A stretch of DNA of 64,000 nt from Arcuatula senhousia (Eukaryota; Mollusca; Bivalvia; Mytilida; Mytilidae). The notes beneath the pieces were generated by a model. It was given only the letters and a program-made list of their open reading frames with translations. It had not been told where the DNA came from and searched no databases. The stretch is taken from assembly GCA_963971305.1 (NCBI GenBank), contig OZ020304.1, positions 2,914,001 through 2,978,000 of the forward strand. Direction: 5' to 3'. This document shows positions 1 to 12,184 of the stretch, piece by piece. Numbering within the stretch: position 1 is the first letter of the stretch; every line of letters begins with the position of its first letter. The position numbers and the translations under genes are program-made.

Positions 1-78
1 AGAATTTCTTCAGAAATGGAATACCCAGAAACTGGACAACCATGGCTCTTTAAAATTTATAGATTCTTTATTTAACAG

Positions 79-2885
79 GATGAATTTGGACAGAGACAAG
101 TAAGAACTCCACAACCAACGCCTAAATCTAGCCCAGTAATGTCCCCTGTCAGGGTCATGTCACCGCCATATACCCCACCAGGCAGTCCTCCAATAGAACA
201 GGAAGTACCTACACGCAGACCACCAGCTGTAGTACAACCTGAGTATGATTCAGAAATATCAGAATCTGTAGACATCAGTGAAGAAATCAGAATCCTACAA
301 GGTATTTTGTGTAAATGAATAAACCTTTGATTTAGTCGGCTATATTTGCAGAGAATACATAAAAGGAACTATCAAGGAACAAACTTAAATCAAATCTATA
401 TATTCATTTCTAATGGCTCAAAAGTCTCAACGTTTCAACAGTTGCTTTCATTTCCAATGGCTCAAAAGTCTCAAGGTTTCGGCAGTAAAATCAAATCGTT
501 GTATATAAAAATAAGTCAACCTGCTGTTTTTATGCCCCAAAAGCAACTTGTCAAGGGGGAATGATATCAGGTTTTAAATCATGTCCATTTCTCACAAAAT
601 GTGTGTCTGTCTACCTGTCCACATGTCTTGCAAGCACAATTGCTTCTCAAATACATGTTGGATTATGATGAAACTTAACATGAAAGAAGTACATGATATG
701 GAATTAAGAATGAAAAAAATAATTGCTCTTGGATGTCAGTGGAGCAGATTATTGGAATTTGCATTGTTTATTTTTGTAAAAATAAAAATGAATTGCTAAA
801 ATGAATAAAAAATGGAAGAAATTTATAATTATAAGTACAGATTATCAGATATTTTGAACATATGAATTATAAACTTTTCTGCAGAGCACAATGAAATTTA
901 AAAGGATTAAACAAAGAATCCATTAGACTTCACTCTTAAGGTTGTACCCAACACTGTGATTATTATATGTTTAAGGTCAGTTAGTAAGACAGGAAGATCC
1001 AGCAGTGATTCGAGAGGTCCACTCGGTGGAGACACCAGTCCCTACCCCTGTCCCAGAAGAAGTTCCTGAGGTTAAAGAGGAGAGACCAGTGACCCCACCT
1101 CCACCCACGCCTAGACAAGAGGTCATAGTTCAGGTAATATTGATATGTCACCCACAACATTTTCTTAAGTAACAAGTAGTCATCACTTTTATACTTGCCG
1201 TCTCTTGCATCACCACTTAATAGAAAACTTAATAGTGTCTTGATATTTTTCAAAATTGAAAATCCAGGTTTTAAATTGGTGAATGTCAAGTGCTTGGAAT
1301 AAAAAATTGCAACAGTTTTCTAAGCAAGTACTTATCACTGTCTCCTGATACTTTTGTATGGAGCATCAGCATGGGATCTTATATTGTAGGATTCCATTTC
1401 AGGTCTGTTAATCACATACTATCCTACCATTTTTGACAGACAGATTTTCTTTGCTCTTTGTTTACCTATTTTGTATTTTTTTTCTTTTCATTATTCAGTA
1501 ATATTGCTTTTTTTTCAGCCAAAGGTTGTTGAAATTCCACCAGAACCAGAGGTCATTAAGCCAGAGGTCAAGGACACAGCCTCGTCACCCGTGCCATGGG
1601 GTAACCCAGAGTCACCTTTACCTGAGGAAAACCCAGATCATGATGAAGACATGATGGATCATCCACAACCAATGTTAGTCTATAGATATCTGTCTAGTTC
1701 TTCGATTCTATATTACATTATTCATGTAATGTCAAAGCTTAAATTAAGGTGAAGTTCTGAGTTTTAGTAATATTAATTTTTGGATAGTCAGATATTTAAA
1801 GATGACAGAAATCAATTCTTTAATATCTGTTTTATTATACCCCCGCTTCGAAGAAGAGGGGGTATATTGTTTTACCCTTGTCTGTTCGTTCCTTCTTCCG
1901 TTCGTTTGTCCGTCCGTAACAAAACTTCCGTCACAGTTTTCTAAGCAACTACATGAGATAGAGTTCTGATATTTTGTATAAAGCTTTATCCTATAGTACC
2001 ATATGGTGTATACCGATTTTATGCTCCTAGGTAGTCTACTTCCTGTTTACCGAATACTTAGGTTTTTATACATAATGGACATAAATGCAATTTCCGTCAC
2101 AGTTTCCCAAGCAACTACATGAGATAAAGCTCTGATATTTTGTATACAGCTTTATCCTATAGTACCATATGGTGTATACCGATTTTGTGCTCCTAGGTAG
2201 TCTACTTCCTGTTTACCAAAAACTTAGGTTTTTACACATGTATACTAGACATAAATGCAAAATTTCTGTCACAGTTTCTCAAGCAACTTCATGAGATAGA
2301 GGTCTGATATTTTGTATATAGCTTTATATTATAGTCCCATATGGTGTATAGCGATTTTATGTTCCTAGGTCAACTACTTCCTGTTTACCGAGTATTTAAC
2401 CTTGTATGCGTGGCTTAGTTTTGGGAGCGGGGGTATCACTAGTGAGCATTAGCTCACAGATTTACTTGTTATTTCTAAAATTTCAGAGCTTTGAAGTCTT
2501 GCTTCTTGCGAAAAAATATACAAAAACTTCTCTCAAGTTTCAAAACTTTTTGATACAACTACTTAATTTAGACAGAAATAGCAGAAGAAGAATTTTGTTT
2601 ACTGATAATGATAATTGATAAAAGATATTAACTTAAAATACAGTGTCCTGTCTGCAGCCCCAGGAGAAGATGAGATGATGATACCCCCTACAACTCCTCC
2701 TGCTACCATAGTCCCTCCCAGGGAGCAACACTCCACACCCAAAAGGTCATCTAGCCCCACCCCCTCCGATGATACAACATCTATAGAGACCAGTATATCT
2801 GACAGTATCAACCAGAGCGTGTCCATGGGGCAGTGGCTTCTCAGCAAGAGTGACGGGGAGGTCGCTGATTATATCCTGGATGAGG
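79..2885 (+). CDS. Proline-rich exons 1-4 of the TALPID3-like gene
   Basis: Exon 79-301 carries repeated TPxPTP and SPV motifs and ends in an acidic stretch (DSEISESVDISEEIRILQ). Exon 976-1133 has VETPVPTPVPEEVPEV and a PPPPTP run. Exon 1519-1673 has PPEPEVIKPEV and PESPLPEENPD. Exon 2644-2885 has PPTTPPATIVPP, then a Ser/Thr-rich acidic segment and QWLLSKSDGEV. For exon 4, the more obvious acceptor at 2656-2657 would leave the wrong phase; only the AG at 2642-2643 keeps the frame. A reader using the stronger-looking site would get a frameshift. Confidence 0.7.
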
Positions 2886-5800
2886 GTGAGATAACAGATT
2901 AATGGTTCATTATTATGATTCCCCTTGCAATAGAAATAACTGAGGTATATAGGTAATACCTGTCTGTCTGTTCGTCTGTTCACATCTTATAAGTACTTCT
3001 TCTCCTTTTCACCTTGATAGATTTTTACAGCACTGTGATATGCAAGGGAAAATTTCCTTTCTCTCAGATTAGAGTTAATAAGAGCAAGGAGTACTTTGTA
3101 AGATTGCTAACATTATTCCTTGAATCAAATGTATTTTCTATCTGAGGCCAATTGAGAGAAGACAAACCGTTTTCATTGGTCATAGAAGGCAAACAGTTCT
3201 CTTTGGTCATAGAAGGCTTCTAGCTATTTTCCATTGTGGATTTTGAATTGTCATTGATTTATAAAAGGTTTCTGGCCTTAGCAGCAAATAATTTGGATTG
3301 AAATTCCTATTTTTTCTGAAAACAATAAGTGGTCATTTGTTATTTTTCTGACAATTTTTTGGGGACATAATAATTACCTGTGCTAGGTGTCATGTGTGAC
3401 AAGTTTACATTGGAATGTTCAATTTTATTTCTTAGTTTACTTTAATTTCCACTTTTTAGAAAACAAATAATGAATTTATAATATTATGTTTTTAGATCTA
3501 AGACAAAGAATTGCGAGATCTACCCAACATAAAGGAGACCATAGTGTAGCTGACACACTGAGAGACACGACAGATCTTGTGGTAGGTCATAATTAATCAT
3601 CATTGTAATGATCCTGCCCCTTAAGGACCATGATTGGAAATAAAATTTGTCTTATGTCTTATACAAAATGTTTCTGCCAACATTCATAAATCAAAGCGCT
3701 AAAGCGTTAAAAGGCAGAGCTACAAAATGCGCTAAAAATAAAGAACTATCTGTGTTTCATAAACTTGAAACATAGCACATCAGTTTTGTTTGTTAGCTCC
3801 GCACACTTACACATGTGTTAAGAAATCTGTAATTTAGCTCCGCCCACTTGATCAAAGGTCAAAGGTCAACAATGCTTAAGTAAACGTCAATGAGTATTGA
3901 TACACGATATTTAGTGCACAATTATATCGCATTTATGTTGGGGGTATAAACGGTACCTCTTAATTTAGACAATCCCCAAAACATTTAAAAAGTACAATAC
4001 ACGATTTATGTTCTGTAATAGATCCTCTGGTAGCAATATTGACTGACCGATTTACCCTGTCTAGACGAAAAAAAAACGCGAAAATCAGATAGCTATATGA
4101 CTCTATAAGGCTCTGCCTAAAAAGTGTTATAAGCAGGGGCAGATCCAGAAATTTTCGAAAAAGGAAGGGATTCCACATTCAGCCTTCTGGGGGGAAAATT
4201 CCAACCCTCAATTGATACACAACTGACTATCTATAAAATTCAATCAACTTATACAGCACAACTTGTATGTTTCAATTATAAGTATTTACATTTGTAGAAT
4301 AAAACTTATAAATAGACTGTTTCAATGACACCATTTTAGTTCTTTGAATTAAAATATACACAAAGTAAACACTTGCAGCTGCATACAAGTATGTAAAAAC
4401 TTAATCAGGTACTATATATCTGTGTAGACATTTTGTTCAGCTTTATCATAGTGTAAACATTTTCAATAATTTTTAGCTCACCTGACCCGAAGGGTCATGT
4501 GAGCTATTGCCATCACTTGGCGTCCGTTAGCTTTTTTCAAACATCTTCTTTTCTGAAACTGCTTGGCCAAATGCAGCCAAACTTGATATGGTTGTTCCTT
4601 AGGGTATTGTGCAAAAAGTTTGCGTTGGGATTTTTGATACGTCAAAAAACATGGCCGCTGTTACTAAAAATAGAACAGGGGGGTCAAATACAGTTTTTTG
4701 CAAATAACTCAAAAACGGCCACAGATATAAAAATTCTGGCCAAATAAAAGTGATCAGCACCTCAAGATTTATCTACCCAGAAATTTTCAAGAAGATCCAA
4801 CAACCGATGTAGGAGTTATTGCCCTTTTTCTAAATTTCTCAAAATTTTGCACTTATTTAGCCCTATATCTTAAAAACTATACAAGATATTTTAAAAATTC
4901 AAGTTGCACATGATTAAGCACATCAAGATCTACATTTCATGTAATTAGGTCAAAGCTGTAGAACCATTTCTTTTAGGAGTTATGGCCCTTAAGGCGTCAA
5001 AATTTACCATTGTTCATTACTTTTCCCCTGAATTTCAAAGATTAACTTGTCTGACACCATACATCCAACTTCAACCAAACTTGGCACAGTTGTTTAATAG
5101 CATAAATGCTACAATTGTATCGTTCGGATTTTTGATTCGTTAAAAAATATGGCTGCCATGACTAAAAATAGAACATAGGGGTAAATTGCAGTTTTTTGCT
5201 AATAACCCAAAAATGGTTACAGATATCAAAATTCGGATGAAACAAAAGTGATCAGCATCTCAAGATCTACTTGCTATGAAAGTTTCAAGAAGATCTAACA
5301 ATTGATGTAGGAGTTATTGCCCTTTTTCTGGATTTTTTTCAATTTTTTTTACTTATTTAGCCATATATCTTGAAAACTATACAAGATATTTCAAAAATTT
5401 AAATTGCATATGACTAAGCACATCAAAATCTACAGTTTTTAGGTCCAAGCTGTAGGACCATTTCTTTTAGGAGTTATTGTCCTTAAAACAACAAAATTTA
5501 CCATTTTTCATTACTTTTCCCCTGAATTTGAAAGATTAACTTGTCTGACACCCTAAGACCAACTGAACCTTAACTTGGCACACTTGTCCATGGCTAAAAA
5601 TAGAACATAGGGGTTAATTTCATTCTTTTGCTAATAACTCGGGAGTGATCAGCATATTAAGATCTACCTGTCCTGAAAATTCAGAAAAGATCTGACTGCT
5701 GATGTGGGACTCATTGCCCTTTTTTGGTAATTTTTGACAAACTTTGCACTTATTAAGCCCAATATCTTGAAAACTAACCAAGATATTTCAGAAATTAAAA

Positions 5801-8800
5801 TCGCATATGTTTAAGCACAATAATATCTACAAAATATATGTATCTGTGTAGTTCAGGTGAGTGATTCAGGCTCCTGGGAGCCTCTTGTTTGTTCTTATTT
5901 ATGTACTCTGTAATGTGAAGTGTATTGGTAGTTTTTTTTTGTTTTTTTTTTACAAGATTATTAATTTATCTTGTTTATTTGTTAATATTCCATGTTATCT
6001 GTGCATATTGAAGTGACAGACAATTCATGTTATTTTGATTATAACACTGAAAATATATCTAGTTAGATGCACTGTATAAAACACTAGACATTTATGTAAA
6101 TAAACCACAGGCACTTGTTTCATTGAACATATGCAGTATTTGTTTAACTTTTTGTCTAATAAAGTCCTGTACACATTATTTTGCAACATAGTTCTAAATA
6201 TTTCTGCTTGTCTTGTTTATGCTGATGTCATTAAGTCATGATTTGCCTCGACAAAAATGTGTTCAGACCAAGACTATGAAGAGTGGTGTACGTCTGTACT
6301 AATTTCTGTCAAGATTTTCTCAGAAACAGTACACGAGAAAGATTTGAAATATGGTAGGGTGCAGTTTGATAAACTGTACATCCTAAGCGACTTCCTGTTG
6401 ACTTGGCCAATATGAAAATTTCTTTGAAAAATTCCATCACGCTTAAGTAATTGTTTTGATTGGTGAAATTTAAATAAAGATAATATTGCTGTATCAATTA
6501 TTCAGGAATAGCTTTGAATTGTTTGAATTTTTTGGTTATTTTAGGATGAATCAATAGACCCTGTCAGTGAAGGAGAGTTTCAACACAAGGTCAATCTTTC
6601 TCCTGAAAAAGATCCTGTTCTCCACTTCATAGCAAGTCTCCAGAAATCTCCCCAGGTCAAACAAGGTCAATATGAAATGCCATCCAACCAGGTGTGGGAT
6701 GTACTGAACCAGACTGGTAAAAGTATGGGGGAGGTCTCAATGATGGGAGATCATAGATATAGCAGAGATCCAATGTACCAAGATAGATACAGGGACCAGC
6801 AATACAGGGAACCAGCCTACCAAGACAGGTACTAGATAATTTTTAAGAACTCTAGGTGAAGAAGTAGCCACAACTCGTTAAGCATAATGAAAATGACAAC
6901 TTCTGTGACAGGATAATCTGTAAATGGTGAAAGAAATAATCTACCCATATTCGCTAGCCAAGGGTTATGATACTCTATCTCTCATCTTCAAGATAAGCGA
7001 ATTGTAACCTCTGTAGATGTAATCTTCCTTGCTTTCAGTTCTTTGTAGCCAAGATTTTCATTATATTCATTATATATCACATTTTATGTATTTACTATGT
7101 CTATTTGATATAAATTGTTTATTTTCCTATAGATACTACCAGGACCAGTCTTACCCTGGATATGACGAGAGATATAGAGATCAGCAATACAGGGAACCAG
7201 TTTATCAGGGGAGACAATCTCCCTCCAGGAGAAGTCCTGACAGAGAAAGGAGAATGCAGGAAAGAGATAGGAGATCTCCAGGTTATGTGTCACATGATCG
7301 ACAAAGCAGGTCACCTGACCAAAGGAGACACCAATCACCAGAGTATAGGGATAGAGATAGGAGATCTCCAGAATATAGGGATCTAAGATCCCCTGAAGTC
7401 CGGGACAGGAGATCTCCAGATACCAGAGGGAGCCGGTCACCTACACAGAAAGGTAGACGATCTCCACAGAGGTCAGACGATAGAAGAACAAGATCTCCAC
7501 AACAAAAACAAGGACAGGAAGTTTACTACAGCAATGGGTTCTCACCTCAGGGAACCAAACAGTCATATAACTCAGGTTAGAATTAAATACTGCTGTAAAT
7601 ATCTACATGTTTTATAACCAACTATGATATTACATGTACCTACAAACAATGTTAAGCATCAAAAAAATTTAATGTTTAATACTTAATTACGGCGTAATAA
7701 GGTTATGCTCAAAGATTGGTTATATGCAATTTAAAAATGACAACCTGTTTTGAGAATTTATCCAGTCAATACATGTATCTGCTTCCTCTTTCCTGATCTT
7801 GAAAGAGTTCTTGTGATTTTACAATTTTAAAGAGAATCCACTAATATAATTGGCAAATTAATTAAGTATTTATTACAATTACCAACTATCATTTCAGAAC
7901 TGGACACTCAAGACTCGCTGCGAGCCAGTGATTTGAGGAGGAGTTCTGTAGAGTTTAATGACACACCACAGATCATGTCTGGGAGTCGCCGAGGAGGGAA
8001 GAGACAGCAACCAGGGGCAATAACTGTCTCACCAGGGGGTCTGATGGCTGGTGGGAGATCACCATGTAAGTGGACAGTGGTATAGTCAATACAATAAGAT
8101 GCTTTATTTGTATTGTAAATTTTTCCATTAGATAAAAATGAATTATGTCATAAATTGAATTTAAATGATTTGATTTTATATAAGTCAGTGAATTATATAT
8201 TTTTATCAAAGATTAGAAATAATTTCAACATGTACAAATGAATGTTTTCAGAAATAACCAATACATGTACATGTAAAGACAAATATTATACTGTAAATTT
8301 GTGATGGTATTGATGGTTGGTCATAAACATAACAAAAATGTTACATATTATATCAAGTCTATATGCATAAATATGTAAATTATAACATTTTTATACGACC
8401 GCAAAAAATTTGCGGACGTATAATGGTCAAATGGTATGATGCTGTCGTCGTTGTCGTTGTCGTTGTCGTCGTCGTCTGTTAACTTTAGTGTATACACGAT
8501 AACTTTAGTTCTAGTTATCCAAATCCAATGAAATTTGATAATGATATTTCTTACCATTAAAGGATGGATGGGATTGATTTTGGGAGTCCCCCCTTTTTTC
8601 GTTTAGAAATAAAGGGCCAAAAGGGGCCAAATTGCAACTGTTAGTTTGTTCTTACAATAACTTTTTCAAAAATCTTTTCCTCTGAAACTACTGAACAGAA
8701 TTCAATGAAACTTGGTATGATTGATCAATAGGGTGTCATGCACTATAGATGTGTTTCAAGTTCTGATTCGTCAAAAAACATGGCCGCTGTGGCTAAAAAT

Positions 8801-11222
8801 AGACCAGGGGGTCAGACTACTGTTTTTGGCTTGTAATTCAAAAAGTAGAAGAGATAGATGAAATCTGATGCCACCGTACTGCTTCAGGATCAAAAGTTCT
8901 ACAAAAGTCTCCATTTGGTCGAAGTCGTCAGATGACCCCTTATAGGGGTTACGGCCCCTTAAAGGTGAAAAATAGCATTTTTTCATGTTTTTGCCCTATA
9001 GTATGAAAACTATTGCAGATAGCAAAAAGCTGTTGCTTGCTTAATTGTTCAGCTCAATTAGCTCTACAAAAAACTCAATAGGGTCGAAGTTGTCAGATGA
9101 CCCCTTATAGGGGCTACAGCTCCTTAAATAATGTTTTTTCATGTTTTTGGCAAATGAAATGAAAACTATAGCAGGTAGAGAGAAGCTGTTGCTTGCTTAA
9201 ATGTTCAGCTCATTTACACAATTAAGAAATTAATTTTTGCGACCCCCCCTTTTTTTCCCTATTACGTAATTAGGGGCCAAATGGGGCCAAAATCGAAACT
9301 TTTTTATTTGTGGTCCGATTTTGAAATTTTTTTTTGCAAGTTTATTCTTGTCAGGTAGCGAATCCAAATTTGGGAATTAATTTTTGCAACCCCACCCCTT
9401 TTTCACCTGTTACATAATAAGGGGCCAAAAGGGGCCGAAATGGAAATTTTTTTAATTCTTGTTCGATTTTGACAATTTTTTTGGAAGTTTATTCTTGTCA
9501 AGTAGCAGATATATTTTTGTGTCCCCTTTTTTACTGTTATGTTATTAGGGACCAAAAGGGGCCAAAATCCTAACTTTTTTATTTGTGGTCCGATTAAATT
9601 TTTTTTTTTTTACAAGTTCATCCTTGCCAAGTAGCAATTCTAAATTTAAGAATTAATTTTTGCGACCCCCACCTTTCTTCGCTCATTACCTAAGGGGCTG
9701 TAATCATAATTTAAAAAAAATTCTGGTTCGATTTTTAATTTTTTTTCCCAAACATTATTCTATTCAAGAGTAGAATACAAAATTGAAAATTTATATTTTT
9801 ACCCCCTGGGTCGAAAGTCCACCAGAGAAGCATGTGTCAAAAACCTTTGTCAGTCCACCATGGGCTGCATGTGTCCAGAGCAATAGACTATCCATATTGG
9901 GCCTAAAATGTACAGGGTTCAACATGTTGCGGTCGTATCATGCTGCGCTCGGCGAAGCTTTTTATTTATGTTATATTTGTATTTGTTATAGTAAAATCAG
10001 CTATGCCTAGACTGAAGTTTATAAGCGGTATTTCTCTCTCTAGTAAAATCAGCAATGATTCACGTTTTATATCTATTTCAATGAAATCAGCATTCTATTT
10101 CTCTTTGAATAAAATCAGCTATGGCTTACCCTTTATATCTATTTCAGTAAAATCAGCTATGGCTTACCCTTTATATTTATTTCAGTAAAATCAGCCTTAC
10201 GGAAGCCTCCACAGGTACAGAAGTCAGGTGGCCAGCCAGACAGGTCTGTCAGTAAAAGTCAACATCAGGTCCTCAATGTCAGAAGTTCTGACCAGGAAAT
10301 GAAAAATTCATTAGAAGGATCACAGAGTAGGTTTTCTTTAATTCAAACAAAACTAAAATAAATGTTGACAGTATTTTCTGTGTATTGGTCCACTTTTTGT
10401 CTTTAACAGACTCATCAGAGATGCTCTTGGCAAAAGTTGAAAGATCGAATAAGTTATTCTATAATGAGCACACTATTAAAAACCAAAAGTATCAAAAAAG
10501 AGGAAGACAGAGATTCAAACTAGAACTAGCCTAACCTTGGGAGTAGAATAATCTTGAGATTTAAACAATAAAAAAACAATTAATGAAAACATTTTAGTTA
10601 TAGTATTGTCATTGTTATGTTTTTTAAAAACAAAACCCAGCAAAAATGATTTCCATGTAAGATGCTAATAAAAGATCAGTAACTTTACAAAAAAAAGAAC
10701 AAAGTGCATATAACATGAAAATCTCAAATCTGAATCATGTGCAAATATTCCCTTATACATTATTTCATACCAGACTTCAAAAATTAAAGTTTCATTCAAT
10801 AGCGTCCTTACATAACACCATTACTTCTCATTTCAGATCTCTATGGATTTAACTCTAATGACCAGAGGAGTTCCAGAGCCTACACGCCTGACCAGATGAA
10901 CTTGGATGCTCTTGTACAGTCTGGGTACCTAACTCAGTCCCTCACGTACTCGGCAGAACTGGCTCAGTCTGGTAACATGTCACAGTCGGTAGATAGGAGT
11001 AGCTACAAAGACTCACTCGAGTATCATCAAATGAGTCCAACACGCACCAAAAGGGGACAGTCTCTTGGACTAACATACTCCTATGATGAAAATGATGATT
11101 TAAAGCGTACAGATGACTTTGAAGGAACTGGTACCCTTAAGATGTCTGTGACCTTGCCAACCCTTGAAAGGTCAAACAGTGAACTGTCAGAAATAGATAT
11201 AACGGACAGGAATATGAGATGA
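79..11222 (+). CDS. TALPID3/KIAA0586-like protein, C-terminal part (10 exons, 5' end outside window)
   Basis: Ten exons join in one open frame and give about 761 residues plus a stop: 79-301, 976-1133, 1519-1673, 2644-2885, 3496-3581, 6545-6828, 7133-7575, 7898-8065, 10186-10326, 10837-11222. Every junction has AG/GT and the phases agree. The product is disordered: proline-rich Thr-Pro and Ser-Pro blocks, then acidic and serine-rich stretches, an Arg-Ser-Pro repeat region, and a serine-rich tail. No catalytic domain is visible. TALPID3 proteins are centrosomal/ciliary and needed for ciliogenesis and Hedgehog signalling; their C-terminal part is Pro/Ser-rich with SEGE-type acidic motifs, which resemble QWLLSKSDGEV in exon 4 and DPVSEGEF in exon 6. 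That resemblance is from memory, so the name is tentative. An unrelated disordered scaffold protein is the main alternative. The conserved coiled-coil part of TALPID3 would lie upstream of the window. Confidence 0.6.
1836..2440. mobile_element. Family F1 hairpin-headed repeat in intron 3
   Basis: The head is a hairpin, TATACCCCC-loop-GGGGGTATA (about 1836-1866), followed by GTCTG/GTCCGTCCG runs. Three diverged copies of a module of about 180 bp follow (each with TTTTGTATA and ATGGTGTATA and TACTTCCTGTTTACC). The tail AGCGGGGGTATCA (2425-2437) is the inverse of the head arm. It lies between exons 3 and 4 of the TALPID3-like gene. Confidence 0.75.
3588..3665 (+). mobile_element. LINE 3'-end fragment
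   Basis: CCATGATTGGAAATAAAAT followed by short TGTCTTATG repeats, just after the donor of exon 5. The same ending recurs at 22160-22225 and 21140-21205. The iterated TCTTAT/TTCTATG tails in place of poly(A) are as in CR1-like LINEs. Confidence 0.5.
3692..4126. mobile_element. MITE with GGCAGAGC inverted ends, copy 1
   Basis: Begins CAAAGCGCTAAAGCG with TTAAAAGGCAGAGC and ends GGCTCTGCCTAAAAA, so the termini are inverted repeats. The body is shared with the copy at 55781-56200 in the same orientation, with scattered substitutions and small indels. No coding capacity. Confidence 0.7.
4134..4200. mobile_element. Truncated hAT-type MITE end
   Basis: CAGGGGCAGATCCAGAAATT, the same terminus as the element at 21920-22087. 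CAGGGGCGGATCCAG-type ends are a known hAT MITE terminus in animals. Only one end is seen here, directly after the MITE at 3692-4126. Confidence 0.55.
4474..5890. mobile_element. Family F2 hairpin-headed repeat
   Basis: The head TAGCTCACCTGACCC-GAA-GGGTCATGTGAGCTA is a near-perfect hairpin, followed by GGCGTCCGTTAGC. Three diverged modules of about 450 bp follow, each with GGAGTTATTGCCCTT and AATATCTTGAAAACTA-like text. The tail is TTCAGGTGAGTGATTCAGG and a short GCTCCTGGGAGCC palindrome. It fills most of the intron 3582-6544. Confidence 0.75.
6545..7575 (+). CDS. Exons 6-7 of the TALPID3-like gene, with Arg-Ser-Pro repeats
   Basis: Exon 6545-6828 runs from DESIDPVSEGEF to a Tyr/Arg/Gln-rich end. 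Exon 7133-7575 holds a dozen or so copies of an R-S-P-[DE]-x-R repeat (for example RRSPEYRDRDRRSP). The element YRDQQYREP occurs at the end of exon 6 and again at the start of exon 7, so the two exons share an internally duplicated segment. The repeat is low complexity and highly charged; it resembles RS domains in composition, but the rest of the protein does not look like a splicing factor. Confidence 0.7.
7898..11222 (+). CDS. Exons 8-10 and stop codon of the TALPID3-like gene
   Basis: Exon 7898-8065 encodes a basic, glycine-rich stretch. Exon 10186-10326 is preceded by an iterated acceptor (see the repeat at 9991-10195) and has two in-frame acceptors 9 nt apart (start at 10186 or 10195). 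The last exon, 10837-11222, has LDALVQSGYLTQSLTYSAEL and then a serine-rich tail, ending in SELSEIDITDRNMR and TGA. It is open throughout and has clear coding bias compared with the flanks. Confidence 0.75.
8388..9965 (+). mobile_element. Family F4 hairpin-headed repeat, copy A
   Basis: The head is TATACGACCGCAAA-loop-TTTGCGGACGTATA, then a GTCGTC/GTTGTC microsatellite (about 8438-8476). The body has repeated GGGGCCAAAAGGGGCC blocks. The tail GTTGCGGTCGTATCATGC is inverted relative to the head arm. It occupies most of intron 8066-10185. An inverted copy lies at 19358-20812. Confidence 0.8.
9991..10195 (+). repeat. Tandemly iterated splice-acceptor sequence
   Basis: Six diverged copies of TAAAATCAGC, most preceded by TATTTC-type pyrimidine tracts, begin near 9992, 10042, 10081, 10110, 10148 and 10186. 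The last intervals are 38 bp. The final copy is the acceptor and first codons of exon 10186-10326. Using the preceding acceptor (exon start 10148) would run into an in-frame TAA at the start of the final copy. Confidence 0.75.
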
Positions 11223-11873
11223 ATATTTTATATTTAAAGGGAAATGAATTAAGTGTAGTATAGATTGTTAGTAGTTGTTTATATAACTTGTAATCATAAT
11301 AATTAAGATTATTCATGTAGTAAGAAAAATCAAGGAAAATATCAGAATTACAGACAGGACAATAAGGAAGAACAAATAAGAAATGTAATTTTAGTAGGAA
11401 GGAGGAAATGCTACTAACTTAACTGTTACATTGGTGACATTTTGCCATTATATTTTGTAGTCTTTTTTAATTGTAAAATTTGTTTTTGAATATTTTATAC
11501 AATGTATCCGTCCAGGCGTCCACTGTTTTTTATTTTGTTCTGTTTTTGGTTTATACCTTCTTGTTATGTTAATGTGTATGAAATGTAACTGTTAATTTTG
11601 ACAACTTGATTGGAAAGCTAAATTTGTCTGATCATATCTGTCATTTTGAAAGATCCTTTATGCAAAGTCTCAACACAAAGTAAATAGTTATCAACAAAAA
11701 TTTAAACTGTCCTGATTGAAGTTAAAAACTTTAGTTTCAGAATGAGTACTTAGTACATGTTACGATAAATCATTCTTTATAAAAAACAATTAAGACTGTT
11801 AAATATTGTGCATTTATTTATTAATGTTTTATAATAGTACAATAGAACTGGAAATGTAGTTGTATTTTGAGAA

Positions 11874-11879
11874 ATTAAA
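11874..11879 (+). promoter_or_regulatory. Candidate polyadenylation signal of the TALPID3-like gene
   Basis: ATTAAA about 650 bp after the stop codon, followed within 30 bp by a TG-rich stretch (TGTGCATGTGGTTGTTC). The 3' UTR 11223-11870 is AT-rich with no ORF or repeat I can recognise. Confidence 0.4.
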
Positions 11880-12184
11880 CTGTGATATATTTATATGTGC
11901 ATGTGGTTGTTCTTTAATTTGATTAATCAATGGTAAATATGAAAAATATAGGTTACATTTGTTGACCTTAAACCACTGATACATTCACATTCATAAACCC
12001 ATTTAGATTATACCAATAGAAAATAATGAGATGTGGAATAGGTATACTCAACAGTTGGCATAAACAAGAGGAAATTTAAAAACCACAAAGAACCAGATTG
12101 CTACATGTAGCCAATGTCCACCACTTCCGCATTAAAGTTGAAAATTAACTTAATTTAAAAATTTAAATAGCTTTGCTGTATGAT

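Noticed and set aside
2651..2660. Acceptor CTGCAG at 2655-2657 for exon 4 of the TALPID3-like gene
   Set aside because: It leaves the wrong phase after the exon ending at 1673; the AG at 2642-2643 keeps the frame.
7133..7575. SR-type splicing factor
   Set aside because: Only one exon has RSP repeats; no RNA-recognition motif, and the joined exons form a long Pro/Ser-rich protein.
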